Below are positions 34,171 through 44,257 of a stretch of DNA of 64,000 nucleotides, in pieces (within the stretch, counting starts at the first letter, position 1; each line of letters begins with the position of its first letter). The stretch is taken from positions 310,001-374,000 of the forward strand of contig NZ_CP038492.1 in assembly GCF_004751985.1 (NCBI RefSeq), given 5' to 3'. Position numbers and translations under genes: made by a program. The notes under the pieces were generated by a model. The model had not been told where the DNA came from, ran no database searches, and saw only the letters and a program-made list of their open reading frames with translations. Source of the DNA: Rhodophyticola sp. CCM32. GTDB taxonomy: Bacteria; Pseudomonadota; Alphaproteobacteria; Rhodobacterales; Rhodobacteraceae.

Positions 34171-34302
34171 TCAGAATTTCAGTCCGGCGTTATAACTTCA
34201 GGCTGAACCCGCAAATTCATAGATCAGTGGCGCGGTATATGCGTGCGATGCACAGCAGATGGCTGTTGCCGCCTCCACTGCGGTGCTCAACCTTAGCGAA
34301 GA

Positions 34303-35946
34303 TCACACCAGCCGGGAATTATCCTTGGCCGCGCGCACGAAATCGCGGAACAGCGGATGCGGTGCGAAGGGTTTCGATTTCAGCTCTGGATGGAACTGAA
34401 CCCCGATGAACCAGGGGTGGTCTTTGACCTCGACGATCTCGGGCAGGCGGCCATCGGGCGACATGCCGGAAAAGATCAGCCCCTGATCCTCCAGCGCCTC
34501 GCGGTAGCGGATATCGACCTCATAGCGGTGGCGATGGCGTTCCTCGATGGCCACCGCGTCGTAAGCTTCGGCCACGCGGGAGCCTTCTTTCAGCACCGCG
34601 TCATAGGCCCCAAGGCGCATGGTGCCGCCCTTGTCGTCGCCCAGCTTGCGTTTGATCTTGTGATTACCCTGCACCCATTCCTTCAGGTGATAGACCACGG
34701 GGGTGAAGCGTTTCTTGCCCGCCTCATGGTCAAACTCTTCCGATCCGGCATCGCCCAGATCGGCCAGATTGCGGGCCGCCTCGATCACCGCCATCTGCAT
34801 GCCAAGGCAGATGCCCAGATAGGGAATGCCGCGGGTGCGGGCGAATTCCGCCGCCTTGATCTTGCCCTCGGTGCCGCGTTCTCCGAACCCGCCGGGCACC
34901 AGGATGGCGTGAAACCCTGCCAGCCAGGGCGCGGGGTCTTCGCGCTCGAAAATTTCCGAGTCGATCCATTCGGCCTTTACCTTCACCCGGTTGGCCATGC
35001 CGCCATGGGTCAGGGCCTCGGCAATGGATTTATAGGCATCTTCAAGCTGGGTGTATTTGCCGACAATGGCCACACGCACCTCCCCCTCGGGGTTGTGAAC
35101 GCGGTCGGCCACATCTTCCCAGACGCTGAGATTGGGTTTCGGTGCGGGCGCAATGCCGAACGCATCCAGCACCGCCTGATCCATCCCCTCGCGGTGATAG
35201 GCCAGCGGCGCCTCGTAAATGGATTTCAGATCCTGCGCGGCGATCACCGCATCGGGGCGGACATTGCAGAACAGCGCCAGTTTCTCCCGTTCTTTTTCCG
35301 GGATCGGCCCCTCGGACCGGCAGACCAGAATATCAGGCGCCAGCCCGATGGAGCGCATTTCCTTGACGCTGTGCTGGGTCGGCTTGGTTTTCAGCTCTCC
35401 GCTTGCCTTGATATAGGGCAGCAGCGTCAGATGCATGAACACGCATTGGCCGCGCGGTTTGTCCTGCCCGAACTGGCGGATCGCTTCGAAAAACGGCAAC
35501 CCCTCGATATCGCCAACGGTGCCGCCGATCTCGCACAGCATGAAATCAACCTCATCCTCGCCGATGGCGATGAAATCCTTGATCTCATTGGTGACATGGG
35601 GAATCACCTGAATGGTTTTGCCCAGGTAATCGCCACGGCGCTCCTTTTCCAGCACATTGGAATAAATCCGCCCTGACGAGACGCTGTCGGTGTTGCGCGC
35701 GGCGACCCCGGTGAAGCGTTCGTAATGGCCCAGATCCAGATCGGTTTCGGCCCCGTCATCGGTGACAAACACCTCCCCATGTTCAAACGGGCTCATCGTG
35801 CCGGGGTCGACATTCAGATAGGGATCAAGCTTGCGCAGCCGCACCGTATAGCCGCGGGCCTGCAACAAGGCCCCCAGGGCGGCCGAGGCCAGACCCTTTC
35901 CAAGCGAAGACACGACACCACCGGTGATGAAAATGAAACGTGCCAT
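34303..35946 (-). CDS. pyrG: CTP synthase
   Basis: 547 residues, the standard length. It aminates UTP to CTP with glutamine and ATP. The N-terminal synthase domain starts [20 protein letters not shown] (P-loop) and has [21 protein letters not shown]. The C-terminal class I amidotransferase has [12 protein letters not shown] (Cys nucleophile) and [14 protein letters not shown]. The longer in-frame start at 36009 is rejected in favour of 35946. It follows secG on the same strand with a 165-base gap, a common Rhodobacterales order. Confidence 0.98.
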   Translation of the reverse strand: MARFIFITGGVVSSLGKGLASAALGALLQARGYTVRLRKLDPYLNVDPGTMSPFEHGEVFVTDDGAETDLDLGHYERFTGVAARNTDSVSSGRIYSNVLEKERRGDYLGKTIQVIPHVTNEIKDFIAIGEDEVDFMLCEIGGTVGDIEGLPFFEAIRQFGQDKPRGQCVFMHLTLLPYIKASGELKTKPTQHSVKEMRSIGLAPDILVCRSEGPIPEKEREKLALFCNVRPDAVIAAQDLKSIYEAPLAYHREGMDQAVLDAFGIAPAPKPNLSVWEDVADRVHNPEGEVRVAIVGKYTQLEDAYKSIAEALTHGGMANRVKVKAEWIDSEIFEREDPAPWLAGFHAILVPGGFGERGTEGKIKAAEFARTRGIPYLGICLGMQMAVIEAARNLADLGDAGSEEFDHEAGKKRFTPVVYHLKEWVQGNHKIKRKLGDDKGGTMRLGAYDAVLKEGSRVAEAYDAVAIEERHRHRYEVDIRYREALEDQGLIFSGMSPDGRLPEIVEVKDHPWFIGVQFHPELKSKPFAPHPLFRDFVRAAKDNSRLV

Positions 35947-36111
35947 CTGCTGTTGAAACTCCCCGTGAGGACCGTGCCAATCCTGTCGATCTGGCCAGTC
36001 CGAATCCACCTATCACGGGATTTAAGAGTAACAGGATTCGCAGCAAAAGGACAAGCGAAACGCTACATGATGTTAAATGACCGGGCGGAAACCCCAGATT
36101 TATCCGTCAGA

Positions 36112-36489
36112 TTATTCGTCTGCGCGTGGTGGCAGGGCCGGGGCATCACCGGAACTGGGCGGCAGAAGTGTCGAGGCGGGCGGCAGAAGCCCGTCTGCCG
36201 GGGATGTCTCCCCCTCTTCTGCGGGCGCGATCAGGCCTGAGCCATCGAGAACCGAATCCGAGGACGAGTTCTGTGCCGCGATGATCGTCAGCGTGATCGA
36301 GGTGGCCAGAAACGCGATGGCAAAGCCCCAGGTCAGTTTGCCAAGGGCGGTTGCCGCCTGACGCCCGGTCATCACACCGCCGCCGCCTCCGCCGATCCCA
36401 AGACCGCCCCCTTCGGAGCGCTGCAACAGCACCACGCCGATCAGGCAAATGGCCAGGATCAGATGGATGACGAGAATGATGTTTTCCAT
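36112..36489 (-). CDS. secG: Preprotein translocase subunit SecG
   Basis: 125 residues. Two membrane helices (NIILVIHLILAICLIGVVLL, then WGFAIAFLATSITLTIIAAQ) flank the conserved QRSEGGGLGIGGG loop. The C-terminal tail is Ser/Pro-rich and acidic. It forms part of SecYEG. ATG at 36489 is chosen; the in-frame extension to 36786 would overlap purA and its promoter. Confidence 0.95.
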   Translation of the reverse strand: MENIILVIHLILAICLIGVVLLQRSEGGGLGIGGGGGGVMTGRQAATALGKLTWGFAIAFLATSITLTIIAAQNSSSDSVLDGSGLIAPAEEGETSPADGLLPPASTLLPPSSGDAPALPPRADE

Positions 36490-36733
36490 GGGTGCGTCTG
36501 CTGCCTGATTTTTGGTCGCTGCTTGTTTATGGGATGCGACAGGCCGCCGCAAGTGTGGATCGCCCTCCTTTACGCCGGAAAACCCTTGGTTGCGCAACTG
36601 TTTTCTGGCGCGGCTGCCGAACCGGCGGCTGGCTGCGATGCGCGGTTGAACAAACCTGTTTCGCCCCGGGCCATGCAGGGCTATACCGTCACGGGTTTCG
36701 GGAATAGGCTTGGCAAGAAGGGGCTTCACAGAC

Positions 36734-38026
36734 ATGGCCAATGTGGTGGTGGTCGGCGCACAATGGGGCGATGAGGGCAAAGGCAAGATTGTCGACTGGC
36801 TGAGCGAACGCGCCGATGTGATCGCGCGGTTTCAGGGCGGCCATAACGCGGGCCACACGCTTGTGATCGAGGGCGAGGTTTACAAGCTCCATGCGCTGCC
36901 CTCTGGCGTGGTGCGGGGCGGCAAGCTGTCGGTGATCGGCAATGGTGTGGTGCTGGACCCCTGGCATCTGATTGGCGAGATCGAGGGTCTGCGTGCCCAG
37001 GGGGTGGAGATCACGCCCGAGACGCTGATGATTGCCGAGAACACGCCGCTGATCCTGCCGATCCACGGGGAGCTTGACCGGGCGCGCGAGAGCCAGAATT
37101 CCGTGGCCAAGATCGGCACCACCGGCCGCGGGATCGGCCCGGCCTATGAGGATAAGGTGGGCCGCCGGTCGGTTCGGGTCGCCGATCTGGCCGATGAGGC
37201 GACGCTGGAATTGCGGGTGGACCGGGCGCTGGTCCATCATGACGCGTTGCGCCGGGGGCTGGGCCTGCCCGAGGTGGACCGTGCCGCGCTGATCAGCGCC
37301 CTGCACGAGATCGCAGCCCAGGTGTTGCCCTATGCCAAACCGGTCTGGAAAGTGCTGAATGAGGCGCGGCGCGCGGGCAAGCGTATCCTGTTTGAGGGTG
37401 CGCAGGGCGCGCTTCTGGATATTGATTTCGGAACCTACCCGTTTGTGACCTCGTCCAATGTGATTGCCGGTCAGGCCGCAACCGGTGTGGGGGTCGGCCC
37501 GGGCTCGATTGATTTCGTGCTGGGGATTGTGAAAGCCTATACAACCCGGGTGGGCGAAGGCCCGTTTCCGACGGAACTGAATGATGCGGATGGCCAGCGC
37601 CTTGGGGAACAGGGCAATGAGTTTGGCACCACCACCGGGCGCAAACGCCGCTGTGGCTGGTTCGATGCGATGCTGGTGCGCCAGACCTGTGCAACCTCGG
37701 GCGTCAAAGGCATTTCGCTGACCAAGCTGGATGTGCTGGACGGGTTTGAGGAGCTGAAGATTTGCGTGGGCTATAACCTGGATGGAAAGCAGCTTGATTA
37801 TCTGCCCACCGCCGCCGATCAGCAGGCCCGGGTCACCCCGGTCTATGAGACGATGAAGGGCTGGGCAGAATCGACCGCCGGGGCCCGATCCTGGGCCGAT
37901 CTGCCGGGCGAGGCGGTGAAATATGTGCGCCGGATCGAAGAGCTGATCCAATGCCCGGTGGCGCTTCTGTCCACCTCGCCCGAGCGGGATGACACCATTC
38001 TGGTGACCGACCCGTTTGCTGATTAA
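36734..38026 (+). CDS. purA: Adenylosuccinate synthetase
   Basis: 430 residues, standard length. It makes adenylosuccinate from IMP, GTP and aspartate in AMP synthesis. It begins [20 protein letters not shown] (P-loop GDEGKGK), with [23 protein letters not shown] and [13 protein letters not shown]. Start 36734 is preferred to 36710. It is divergent from secG. Its TAA stop includes the TA at which repeat C starts. Confidence 0.98.
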   Translation: MANVVVVGAQWGDEGKGKIVDWLSERADVIARFQGGHNAGHTLVIEGEVYKLHALPSGVVRGGKLSVIGNGVVLDPWHLIGEIEGLRAQGVEITPETLMIAENTPLILPIHGELDRARESQNSVAKIGTTGRGIGPAYEDKVGRRSVRVADLADEATLELRVDRALVHHDALRRGLGLPEVDRAALISALHEIAAQVLPYAKPVWKVLNEARRAGKRILFEGAQGALLDIDFGTYPFVTSSNVIAGQAATGVGVGPGSIDFVLGIVKAYTTRVGEGPFPTELNDADGQRLGEQGNEFGTTTGRKRRCGWFDAMLVRQTCATSGVKGISLTKLDVLDGFEELKICVGYNLDGKQLDYLPTAADQQARVTPVYETMKGWAESTAGARSWADLPGEAVKYVRRIEELIQCPVALLSTSPERDDTILVTDPFAD

Positions 38027-38127
38027 AGCGTTTTGCGTTTTATATGAGGCAATCCAATCGAAAACCGCGTTCGAGCCGAAGGCGAGAGGCAGCGGTTTTC
38101 GGTAAAGATCAAACGCAAACCGCTATA
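38024..38127. repeat. Family C palindromic element at the purA stop codon
   Basis: About 103 bases. Ends TAAAGCGTTTTGCGTTTTA and AAACGCAAACCGCTATA are inverted repeats. The core CGTTCGAGCCGAAGGCGAGA resembles the core of the C copies nested in family B. The left TA lies within the purA TAA. Confidence 0.75.
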
Positions 38128-38151
38128 AACCGTTATAAAAAGGGGCTGCCC

Positions 38152-38388
38152 ATGGCGTTGAGCTACAAAACAAGACGGCGGCTGTCCTTGTTGATCCTGC
38201 TGCTGGGGTTGCCTGCTTATATCGGTGCGGTCTGGTTTGTGACCAGCCTGTTTGACCGCCCGTCGATTGTGGTCGAATTGCTGATCTACATTGTACTGGG
38301 CATCTTATGGGCCTTGCCGTTCAGGGCCGTGTTTCGCGGGGTGGGCAAGGCCGACCCGGATGCCCCGCCGTCCTCTGAGGATCGTTGA
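38152..38388 (+). CDS. DUF2842 family membrane protein
   Basis: 78 residues. It starts MALSYKTRRRLSLLILLLGL and has two membrane helices (about 10-30 and 40-62), with the conserved ALPFRAVFRGVGKADPDAP end. The family is typical of alphaproteobacteria; function unknown. The ATG at 38152 is preceded by GGGG. The in-frame extension to 38044 lies in repeat C and is rejected. Confidence 0.85.
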   Translation: MALSYKTRRRLSLLILLLGLPAYIGAVWFVTSLFDRPSIVVELLIYIVLGILWALPFRAVFRGVGKADPDAPPSSEDR

Positions 38389-38493
38389 GCCGGCCATGGA
38401 TGGCTTTGCCTGAGCATTTTCCGAAAAACCTGCCTCACATAGCGCTGCCTGAAATCAAATATTTCAACCTGTTATGTGATGTGCCTGTCTCGC

Positions 38494-38572
38494 CCATTCG
38501 GAATTCTGCAGAATTCCGAATGGGAAAACTCCAGTTTTCCCTGTCGTTTTCCTTGAGGAAAACGCTTCCGGA
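38494..38572. repeat. Paired palindromes (EcoRI-site type)
   Basis: CATTCGGAATTCTGCAGAAT (continuing TCCGAATG) is followed by GGGAAAACTCCAGTTTTCCC and GTTTTCCTTGAGGAAAAC. The same kinds of palindrome occur at 12061-12106, 48929-49041 and 61745-61782. Non-coding. Confidence 0.6.
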
Positions 38573-38594
38573 AAGATGCTGCAAGCTATCACAT

Positions 38595-38626
38595 GAAAAA
38601 CGGGCGCTGCCCGAAGGCGCGCCCGT
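38595..38626 (-). terminator. Rho-independent terminator of the cold-shock gene
   Basis: On the minus strand an 8-bp stem ACGGGCGC/GCGCCCGT with intervening GCCTTCGGGCA loop is followed by TTTTTCATG, 42 bases after the stop. Confidence 0.85.
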
Positions 38627-38667
38627 CTGAAATCTCTGATCCTGCCGCTAGGGGCAGGGGCGTTGGC

Positions 38668-38874
38668 TTACGCCAGGGCCAGGTTCGTTGCGCTTTCGCG
38701 GCCGTCACGGCCAGCTTCCACGTCGAATGTGACCTTCTGGCCATCATTCAGGCCGGTCAGACCGGCGCGTTCCACGGCCGAGATGTGCACGAACACGTCG
38801 CGCGAACCACCTTCGGGCTCGATAAAGCCGAAGCCTTTTGTTGAGTTGAACCATTTTACGGTGCCATTGGCCAT
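38668..38874 (-). CDS. cspA: Cold-shock protein
   Basis: 68-residue single OB-fold RNA chaperone with RNP1-like [11 protein letters not shown] and RNP2-like DVFVHISAV. It starts [16 protein letters not shown], with AAAGGAGAAAG RBS 5-9 bases upstream. Monocistronic, with its own terminator at 38595. Confidence 0.97.
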   Translation of the reverse strand: MANGTVKWFNSTKGFGFIEPEGGSRDVFVHISAVERAGLTGLNDGQKVTFDVEAGRDGRESATNLALA

Positions 38875-39152
38875 CCGCTTTCTCCTTTAAAATCAACTGC
38901 CCGCATTGTGCGGCAGCGATGGCGTCAGTCAGTAGCAGGTCGAGTCGTGGCGCCTATGGTAGGGAGACAGCGGGTCGATATGCGGTAACGGTCGCACCGT
39001 GCATATGGGGCGGGTCGGATCACAAAGCAAGAAAATTCGCAGCAGGCGGCGATCAACCGCCGATGGAACGGGCGCGCAGGAGCAGGATTGCCAGCGCAGC
39101 CAGCCCCGCCGAGGCACCCGCGCAACTGGCGATCCAGCCGGAATACCAGACC

Positions 39153-39256
39153 TAAAGCACCCTGCCTTAAACTTGAATCACAAATACCCTGCCACGCTTC
39201 GCGTTCTCGGGACATTTGTGATGCGCGATGTCTCAGGTTTAAGGCAGCATGCTGTA
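39153..39256 (+). repeat. Family A element, copy 4 (104 bp)
   Basis: CACCCTGCCTTAAACTTGAA to CAGGTTTAAGGCAGCATGCT, TA-bounded. Left of it (38885-39150) I see no convincing gene; the minus strand there encodes a hydrophobic stretch (GWIASCAGASAGLAALAILL) that may be debris of a small membrane protein. Confidence 0.9.
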
Positions 39257-39350
39257 GCTGGGCCGCAGCCGCGATCACGGCGGCGACAAGGCAGCACCGG
39301 GGGTTTCCTGTCAAATCGCGGCCCAACCGGTGAACCGGACGGTTCGGGGG

Positions 39351-39472
39351 TCAGAGACTGGCCCAATCGGTGAAACGAAAGCTCGTCGGGTGATGCCGCC
39401 GCCCGGGCGGGGGCCGTAAACCAGTGCAGGTTCCCTGCGTGCTGGCTGGTAGGATTTGGTATTCTGGCTCAT
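39351..39472 (-). pseudogene. Small ORF MSQNTKSYQP..., possibly frameshifted
   Basis: An ATG with a strong RBS (AGGGAGGGG, 7 bases upstream) opens MSQNTKSYQPARREPALVYG. As given, the frame runs 53 codons to 39311. If one C is added to the five-base run at 39409-39413, it instead reads GPPPGRRHHPTSFRFTDWAS and stops at 39351 after 40 residues, which looks more protein-like. I do not recognise a family. Evidence is weak. Confidence 0.35.
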
Positions 39473-39558
39473 GGGGGAACCCCTCCCTTATCTGTCCTGC
39501 GTAAAGCCATCTGGATATGGGTCGCGGCACAAGGCCGAAGGGTTCAATGCCGAAGGGA

Positions 39559-42081
39559 TCAATCCCCGGTTTTGGTGATGCCCTCCTGTGTCCGGCAGAT
39601 CACAGCGGACAGATTGGTGATCAGCTGCGCGGTATCGGTCATCGGCAGGATATGATGGGGCGGGCCTGCTGCGCACAGGGCCTCGGCCTGGGCGCCCAGA
39701 TCGAAACAGATCACCGGCAGGCCGGTGGCCAGCGCCTCATGTGTGGTAAACGAAAACGTCTCGGGCCAGACCGAGGGGATCAGCCAGTGGCTGAGATGAT
39801 AGCGCGCGACCAGATCGGGAATATCGGCACATGCATAACGCCCATGGACCGTGACCCAATCGGGCAGGGGGTAATGACTGTCGAAATTGCCGATGATCGC
39901 CAGATCGAAAGGCCGTGTGTTCTGGCCGTCAAGGGCGGCGCAGAGATCAGAGATCACCGCCGCGCCTTTCTGCAATCCGATATCGCCCAGCACGCCCAGA
40001 ACCGGGCGCGGCCCCGGTCGCGCTGTGCTGAGAAGCGGGGACATGTCCGGCATCTCATGAGGTTTTACACGGATTCGCGCCTCCATGCCCGGGTAAGCCC
40101 TGGCCACCAAAGCACGGCTGCTTTGGGAAAAGACGGTCAGTTGATCGGCTGCGCTGATCGCCTCTCCCCAAAGGGCGCGCCATTCGCCAAGCAAGACCCG
40201 GCGGCCATCGGCCCGCAGCACGCTATGGCGTTTCGAGATGGTGTCGCGCGCGGGCAGGCCTGCAAACCGCCCGTCATCGCCCAGCAGCACATAAGACGGG
40301 CTGAGCGGGAAGAAATCATGGAACAGAATCTCCAGCCGGTCCTGCGCCCCGCGTTTCAGACGGGTCAGAAACCCGGGCAGAGAGGCCGGATCACGATCGC
40401 CGACACCACAGGAATAGATCACATGGCGCGCCGGGATACAGGCCAGCAAATCGGCCACGAGATCAAGGCTGTCTGCGGCGCCTGTGATCCGCCCCCGGCC
40501 TGTGTGCAGGTCAACCTGCATCCGGGGCCCGCTGCCGACCCTCAACACAATTATCGGGGTGCCCGTGGCTATGTGGCGGGTGATCTCACGCTCAAGACAG
40601 GTTTCGGCCCCGCCGCCCAGACTATGGGCCAGATAGATCGGCAAAGGGTCTGGTGACAGGCTGGCCGCCCAGGCAATGGCCAGGGCAACACGGCCCGCTG
40701 CCAGCGGATCAGCGGCGATGAAATTCTGCACATCGGCGTCAAAGCGGGGATAGCGCCGGGTCAGGATTATGCCGCTTTGGCGCAGCAATTCCTGCTTTTG
40801 CACCTGCCCGAAGCTTTCGCCGCCGCGATGTTCGACAAACAGCCCGGACAGCCCCAGATGCCTGCCACCAAGCGCTTTCACCTTCTGGCACCAGTCAACC
40901 TCTTCGCCATACCCCCGCCCGAAACCGGTATCGAATTGCGGCACCCGGGCCAGATAGGCGTGATTGATCGCCATACAAAACCCGACGGCTGTTGGCGCCG
41001 CGCCTTGCGTGATCCCGGGGGTAAGCCGCCGCGCGACCCGGTCAATCGCCTCGGCCTGACCCGGGGCCAGGGTGCTGGGCTGGCAGATCAGCGGAACCGA
41101 ATAGATTTCCGCATCGTTTGACATCGGGGTGACGCTGGCAACGGTTTCGTCTTCGCAGATAGGGCGTAGCAGGCGACTGGCCCAGCCTTCGGGCACAAGG
41201 GCGTCAGAATTCAGCAGGATGATGTGATTGCCCAATGTGTCTGCGCGCTGCAACCCGAGGTTGACGCTGCCGACAAAGCCCAGATTTTCGCGGTTCTCGA
41301 TCAACTCGACCGGGGCGCCGGGGCCCAACCCGTCCCGCCAGTGCCGCAGAAAGGGCCGCACCGCCAGATCGGTGGAACAATCCTCGATCACGATCAGCCG
41401 AAATGGCAGATCTGTGTGTCGCAAGACCCGGTCCAGCATCTCGGGCAGCAGCGAAAACGCATTATGGATCGGCAGGATGAGTGTGACGGGCGTGGCCGGG
41501 GGGATCCTGGGCGGCGTGTCGGCGGGCAGAAAAAGCCTGTCCGGCATCGTCGTGCTGTGCGAAGGGCGATCATCCAGCGCAAGCGCGGATCTGAGCAGCC
41601 CCCGCTGCCTGTCATCATTGGTCAGGCGCCAGCGCAGGAAAAGCGGCAGGGACCGCGCCAGCCGCCCCAGAAAGCCGGGAAGCAGGCCAAGCCGCGCCAT
41701 GGCCATGGGCAGACCGCCGGGCCCCGGGACCGGTTGGTCATAATGCAGCCCGTCGGCAATGGTGGTGATTGTCAGCCCGACATTGCCACGGGGCAGGCGC
41801 AATTCGAACCCCAGTTGCTGATGATCCGGCATGCCCGGCACCCCGGTCACATCAGGCCGGGCGATATTTGGGCGCATATCGGCAGATTGCCTGCCATCGC
41901 CCAGCACGACCCGGGAGGCCAGACACCAGCCGACCATATGCACATGATCCCGGGTCAGATCATAGAAATCGACATATCCCAACGGGGTCTCAGGGTCCGG
42001 GCCCAAAGGAAACCCGCGCACCCGCGTGATGATATGCTGATCCACATATCTGCGGAACACCGATTGCAGGCTTGATATCAT
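39559..42081 (-). CDS. Two-domain glycosyltransferase (GT2 plus GT4-like)
   Basis: 840 residues. An N-terminal region of about 195 residues is followed by a GT2 domain (about 198-430: VTLILPIHNAFSLLPEMLDR, IENRENLGFVGSVNLGL, the DxD-like LLNSDALVPEGW, GEEVDWCQKV). A C-terminal GT-B/GT4-like domain (about 495-830) has PIYLAHSLGGGAE and SVWPETFSFTTHEALATGLP. It probably adds two sugars in surface polysaccharide or glycan synthesis. No signal peptide or TM helices. It is flanked on both sides by repeats with no polysaccharide genes nearby, so acceptor and donor are unknown. Confidence 0.85.
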   Translation of the reverse strand: MISSLQSVFRRYVDQHIITRVRGFPLGPDPETPLGYVDFYDLTRDHVHMVGWCLASRVVLGDGRQSADMRPNIARPDVTGVPGMPDHQQLGFELRLPRGNVGLTITTIADGLHYDQPVPGPGGLPMAMARLGLLPGFLGRLARSLPLFLRWRLTNDDRQRGLLRSALALDDRPSHSTTMPDRLFLPADTPPRIPPATPVTLILPIHNAFSLLPEMLDRVLRHTDLPFRLIVIEDCSTDLAVRPFLRHWRDGLGPGAPVELIENRENLGFVGSVNLGLQRADTLGNHIILLNSDALVPEGWASRLLRPICEDETVASVTPMSNDAEIYSVPLICQPSTLAPGQAEAIDRVARRLTPGITQGAAPTAVGFCMAINHAYLARVPQFDTGFGRGYGEEVDWCQKVKALGGRHLGLSGLFVEHRGGESFGQVQKQELLRQSGIILTRRYPRFDADVQNFIAADPLAAGRVALAIAWAASLSPDPLPIYLAHSLGGGAETCLEREITRHIATGTPIIVLRVGSGPRMQVDLHTGRGRITGAADSLDLVADLLACIPARHVIYSCGVGDRDPASLPGFLTRLKRGAQDRLEILFHDFFPLSPSYVLLGDDGRFAGLPARDTISKRHSVLRADGRRVLLGEWRALWGEAISAADQLTVFSQSSRALVARAYPGMEARIRVKPHEMPDMSPLLSTARPGPRPVLGVLGDIGLQKGAAVISDLCAALDGQNTRPFDLAIIGNFDSHYPLPDWVTVHGRYACADIPDLVARYHLSHWLIPSVWPETFSFTTHEALATGLPVICFDLGAQAEALCAAGPPHHILPMTDTAQLITNLSAVICRTQEGITKTGD

Positions 42082-42162
42082 CGCCGCCCGGAACGCCCGT
42101 CAGACCGCGTATCAACCCCATATATGGCCATCGCGGCAAAAGCCGCAGACGGGGTTTCTATC

Positions 42163-42282
42163 GCTTCGGTCTGACATTCCGCACCACCCCGCATCACCCA
42201 CCTGCCCGGCGGCACCGCCGGGCAGCGCCCCCTCGGTTCGGGCGCTGCCCTCTGCGCAATGCATATATGTTGCAGAATTTTG
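42163..42282 (-). repeat. Family D element, copy 2 (inverted)
   Basis: Reverse complement carries GCATTGCGCAGAGGGCAGC, CCCGAACCGAGGGGGCGC, a GCCCGGCGGTGCCGCCGGGC hairpin and GGGGTGGTGCGGAAT, matching 34052-34170. The 42082-42425 gap otherwise holds only a short AT-rich stretch. Confidence 0.55.
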
Positions 42283-42425
42283 GGCCGAAGCTTTAAGAAA
42301 CCAGACACTTTACGCACCATCTCTTCCTTGCAGATTTCGGGCTTAAAGCGTTTTGGTTAATAATCTGCCTCGCAAAATACGGCCTTTTGTTTTCGGCCTG
42401 CTTCTGGTTTTTGATATGGCCCGTT

Positions 42426-43817
42426 TCAGGGTGATCCCGAGATGTTCTTGCCCAGAATCTCTGCCACAGCCTCGGTTGTGGCGGCGACGATTATATCGGC
42501 CTCTTCCCGCGTCAGGCAAAGCGGTGGGGCAAAGCCGATAATATCGCCCTGGGGCATGGCGCGCGCGATGACACCCCGGCGGCCCATGGCGGCGACAATC
42601 TGCGGGGTGATCTTCTGGCCCGGGTCGAAATAGCGGCGGCTGTCACGATCAGCGATCAGTTCGACCGCGGTCATCATCCCTTCGCCCCTGATCTCACCCA
42701 CATGGGGGTGATCGCCCATTGCGGCCTGCATCTGTGTGGTCAGATAAAGGCCAACCGTGGCTGCATTTTCCACCAGTCCCAGGCTGTCGATCAGTTTGAG
42801 GTTGGCCACACCCGCTGCCGCCCCGATCGGATGGGCGGAATAGGTCCAGCCATGGCCAAGCGACCCGTATTCATCCGTGCCCTGTTCCAGAACCGCCCAG
42901 ACCTTGTCGGACATGATCGACCCGGAAAGCGGCGCATAGGCCGAGGTCAGACCCTTGGCGATGGTCATGATATCGGGTTTCAGCCCATAGGCGGGGCTGG
43001 CGAACATATGGCCCAGACGGCCAAAGCCGGTGATCACCTCATCGGCGATCAGCAGGATGTCATGCTTTTCGAGGATCGGGGTGATCGCGTCCCAATAACC
43101 CGCAGGCGGGGGCACGATGCCGCCGGTGCCCAGCATCGGTTCGGCAATAAAAGCGGCGATGGTATCGGCCCCCTCCGCCGCGATCAGGTCTTCCAGATCG
43201 GCGGCACATTGGGCGGTGAACTGGGCCTCGGACTGGCCCAGATCATCGCGGCGGTAATAATAGGGGCAGGTGGTATGGCGCACCGTGTCCAGCGGCAGGT
43301 CGAATTTCCGGTGAAACAGGCTCAACCCGGTCAGCGATCCGCTCATCAACCCGGATCCGTGATAGGCGCGCCAGCGGCTGATGATCTTCTTTTTCGCAGG
43401 TCTGCCCAGGATGTTGTTGTAATACCAGACCAGTTTTACGTTGGTTTCATTCGCGTCCGACCCGCCCTGGCCGAAAAACACTTTCGACATATGGTCCGGC
43501 ACCCGGTCCATCACCATTTTGGCCAGCGTGACCGAGGCCTCGGTGCCATGGCCCATATAGGCGTGGTAATAGGCAAGCTCGCGCGCCTGATCGGCAATGG
43601 CTTCAACGATTTCGGTGCGCCCATAACCCGCGTTCACGCAGTAAAGACCGGCAAAAGCGTCCAGCATCCGCGTGCCGTCACGGTCGATGATATGGCAGCC
43701 TTTCGCGCCCGAGATGATCCGACCCGGGATGTCACCCCGGGCATGCTGGGCCAGATGGGTGGAGGGATGGAAAAAGTTCTCCCGATCCCATTTCGCAATC
43801 TCATCATTGGTCAGCAT
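42426..43817 (-). CDS. Class III aminotransferase (putrescine/amine-pyruvate type)
   Basis: 463-residue PLP enzyme. Marks are FFGQGGSDANETNVKLVWYY, RWRAYHGSGLMSGSLTG, LLIADEVITGFGRLG, and PLP Lys in IAKGLTSAYAPLSG. The family includes SpuC-like putrescine-pyruvate transaminases, which would suit the amine operon at 22001-30543, though it is 12 kb away. Start 43817 (MLTNDEIAKWDREN) is preferred over the in-frame 43883. Confidence 0.9.
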   Translation of the reverse strand: MLTNDEIAKWDRENFFHPSTHLAQHARGDIPGRIISGAKGCHIIDRDGTRMLDAFAGLYCVNAGYGRTEIVEAIADQARELAYYHAYMGHGTEASVTLAKMVMDRVPDHMSKVFFGQGGSDANETNVKLVWYYNNILGRPAKKKIISRWRAYHGSGLMSGSLTGLSLFHRKFDLPLDTVRHTTCPYYYRRDDLGQSEAQFTAQCAADLEDLIAAEGADTIAAFIAEPMLGTGGIVPPPAGYWDAITPILEKHDILLIADEVITGFGRLGHMFASPAYGLKPDIMTIAKGLTSAYAPLSGSIMSDKVWAVLEQGTDEYGSLGHGWTYSAHPIGAAAGVANLKLIDSLGLVENAATVGLYLTTQMQAAMGDHPHVGEIRGEGMMTAVELIADRDSRRYFDPGQKITPQIVAAMGRRGVIARAMPQGDIIGFAPPLCLTREEADIIVAATTEAVAEILGKNISGSP

Positions 43818-43937
43818 GATCCGTCCTTCGCTTCCGGGGTGCCGCAAGCTTGGGCCATGGCGGGGGTGGTATGCAACACCCAAACCTCTCCCGGGGATCG
43901 GGCCGTTTTTAACAGCATTGTGATCCGCCTGTCAGAA

Positions 43938-44043
43938 TACAGCGCCCCGCCTTTCACTTTGGTTATGATATATCGCCAATACCCCGGGAACGCCAAAGGC
44001 GGGGCAGGGTATTGGGGAGGCAGGTTTAAGGCGGGGCGCTATA
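43938..44043 (+). repeat. Family A' element, solo
   Basis: About 106 bases from TACAGCGCCCCGCCTTTCAC to GGTTTAAGGCGGGGCGCTAT, with inner stem CCAATACCCCGGGAACGCCA / GGGGCAGGGTATTGG. It shows what an uninterrupted A' looks like. Confidence 0.75.
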
Positions 44044-44058
44044 GTGGAAATATTTCGC

Positions 44059-44173
44059 TACAGCGAAATCGGTTTATTCCACACCATCGCTTATGGAGAT
44101 TCGCGTTTTAGATCAGCAGTTTGCTGATCGATAGGCAGAGGGTTTTGATTCAGATTAAATGATTTCTGCGCTA
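44059..44173 (+). repeat. Family B element, short (111 bp) form
   Basis: TA, then CAGCGAAATCGGTTTATTCC, ATTCGCGTTTTAGATCAGCA, and GATTTCTGCGC, then TA. It equals the ends and body of the 213-bp B copies without the about 102-bp family C core. Confidence 0.8.
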
Positions 44174-44257
44174 ATATTCACTATACCCCAAGAGTTTTTT
44201 TGAGTTTTTCAAATTTCTTACCTATACGTAAATTCAGGTTCGAGGGGGCCGCCTATT

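Noticed and set aside
33660..34300. Short open frames in the 640-base gap before pyrG
   Set aside because: They are translations of the A, A' and D repeats, and the same peptides recur wherever the repeats occur.
42426..43817. Glutamate-1-semialdehyde aminotransferase (HemL) for the class III enzyme
   Set aside because: Length and the YHGSGLMSGSLTG / CPYYYR features fit amine-pyruvate transaminases rather than HemL.
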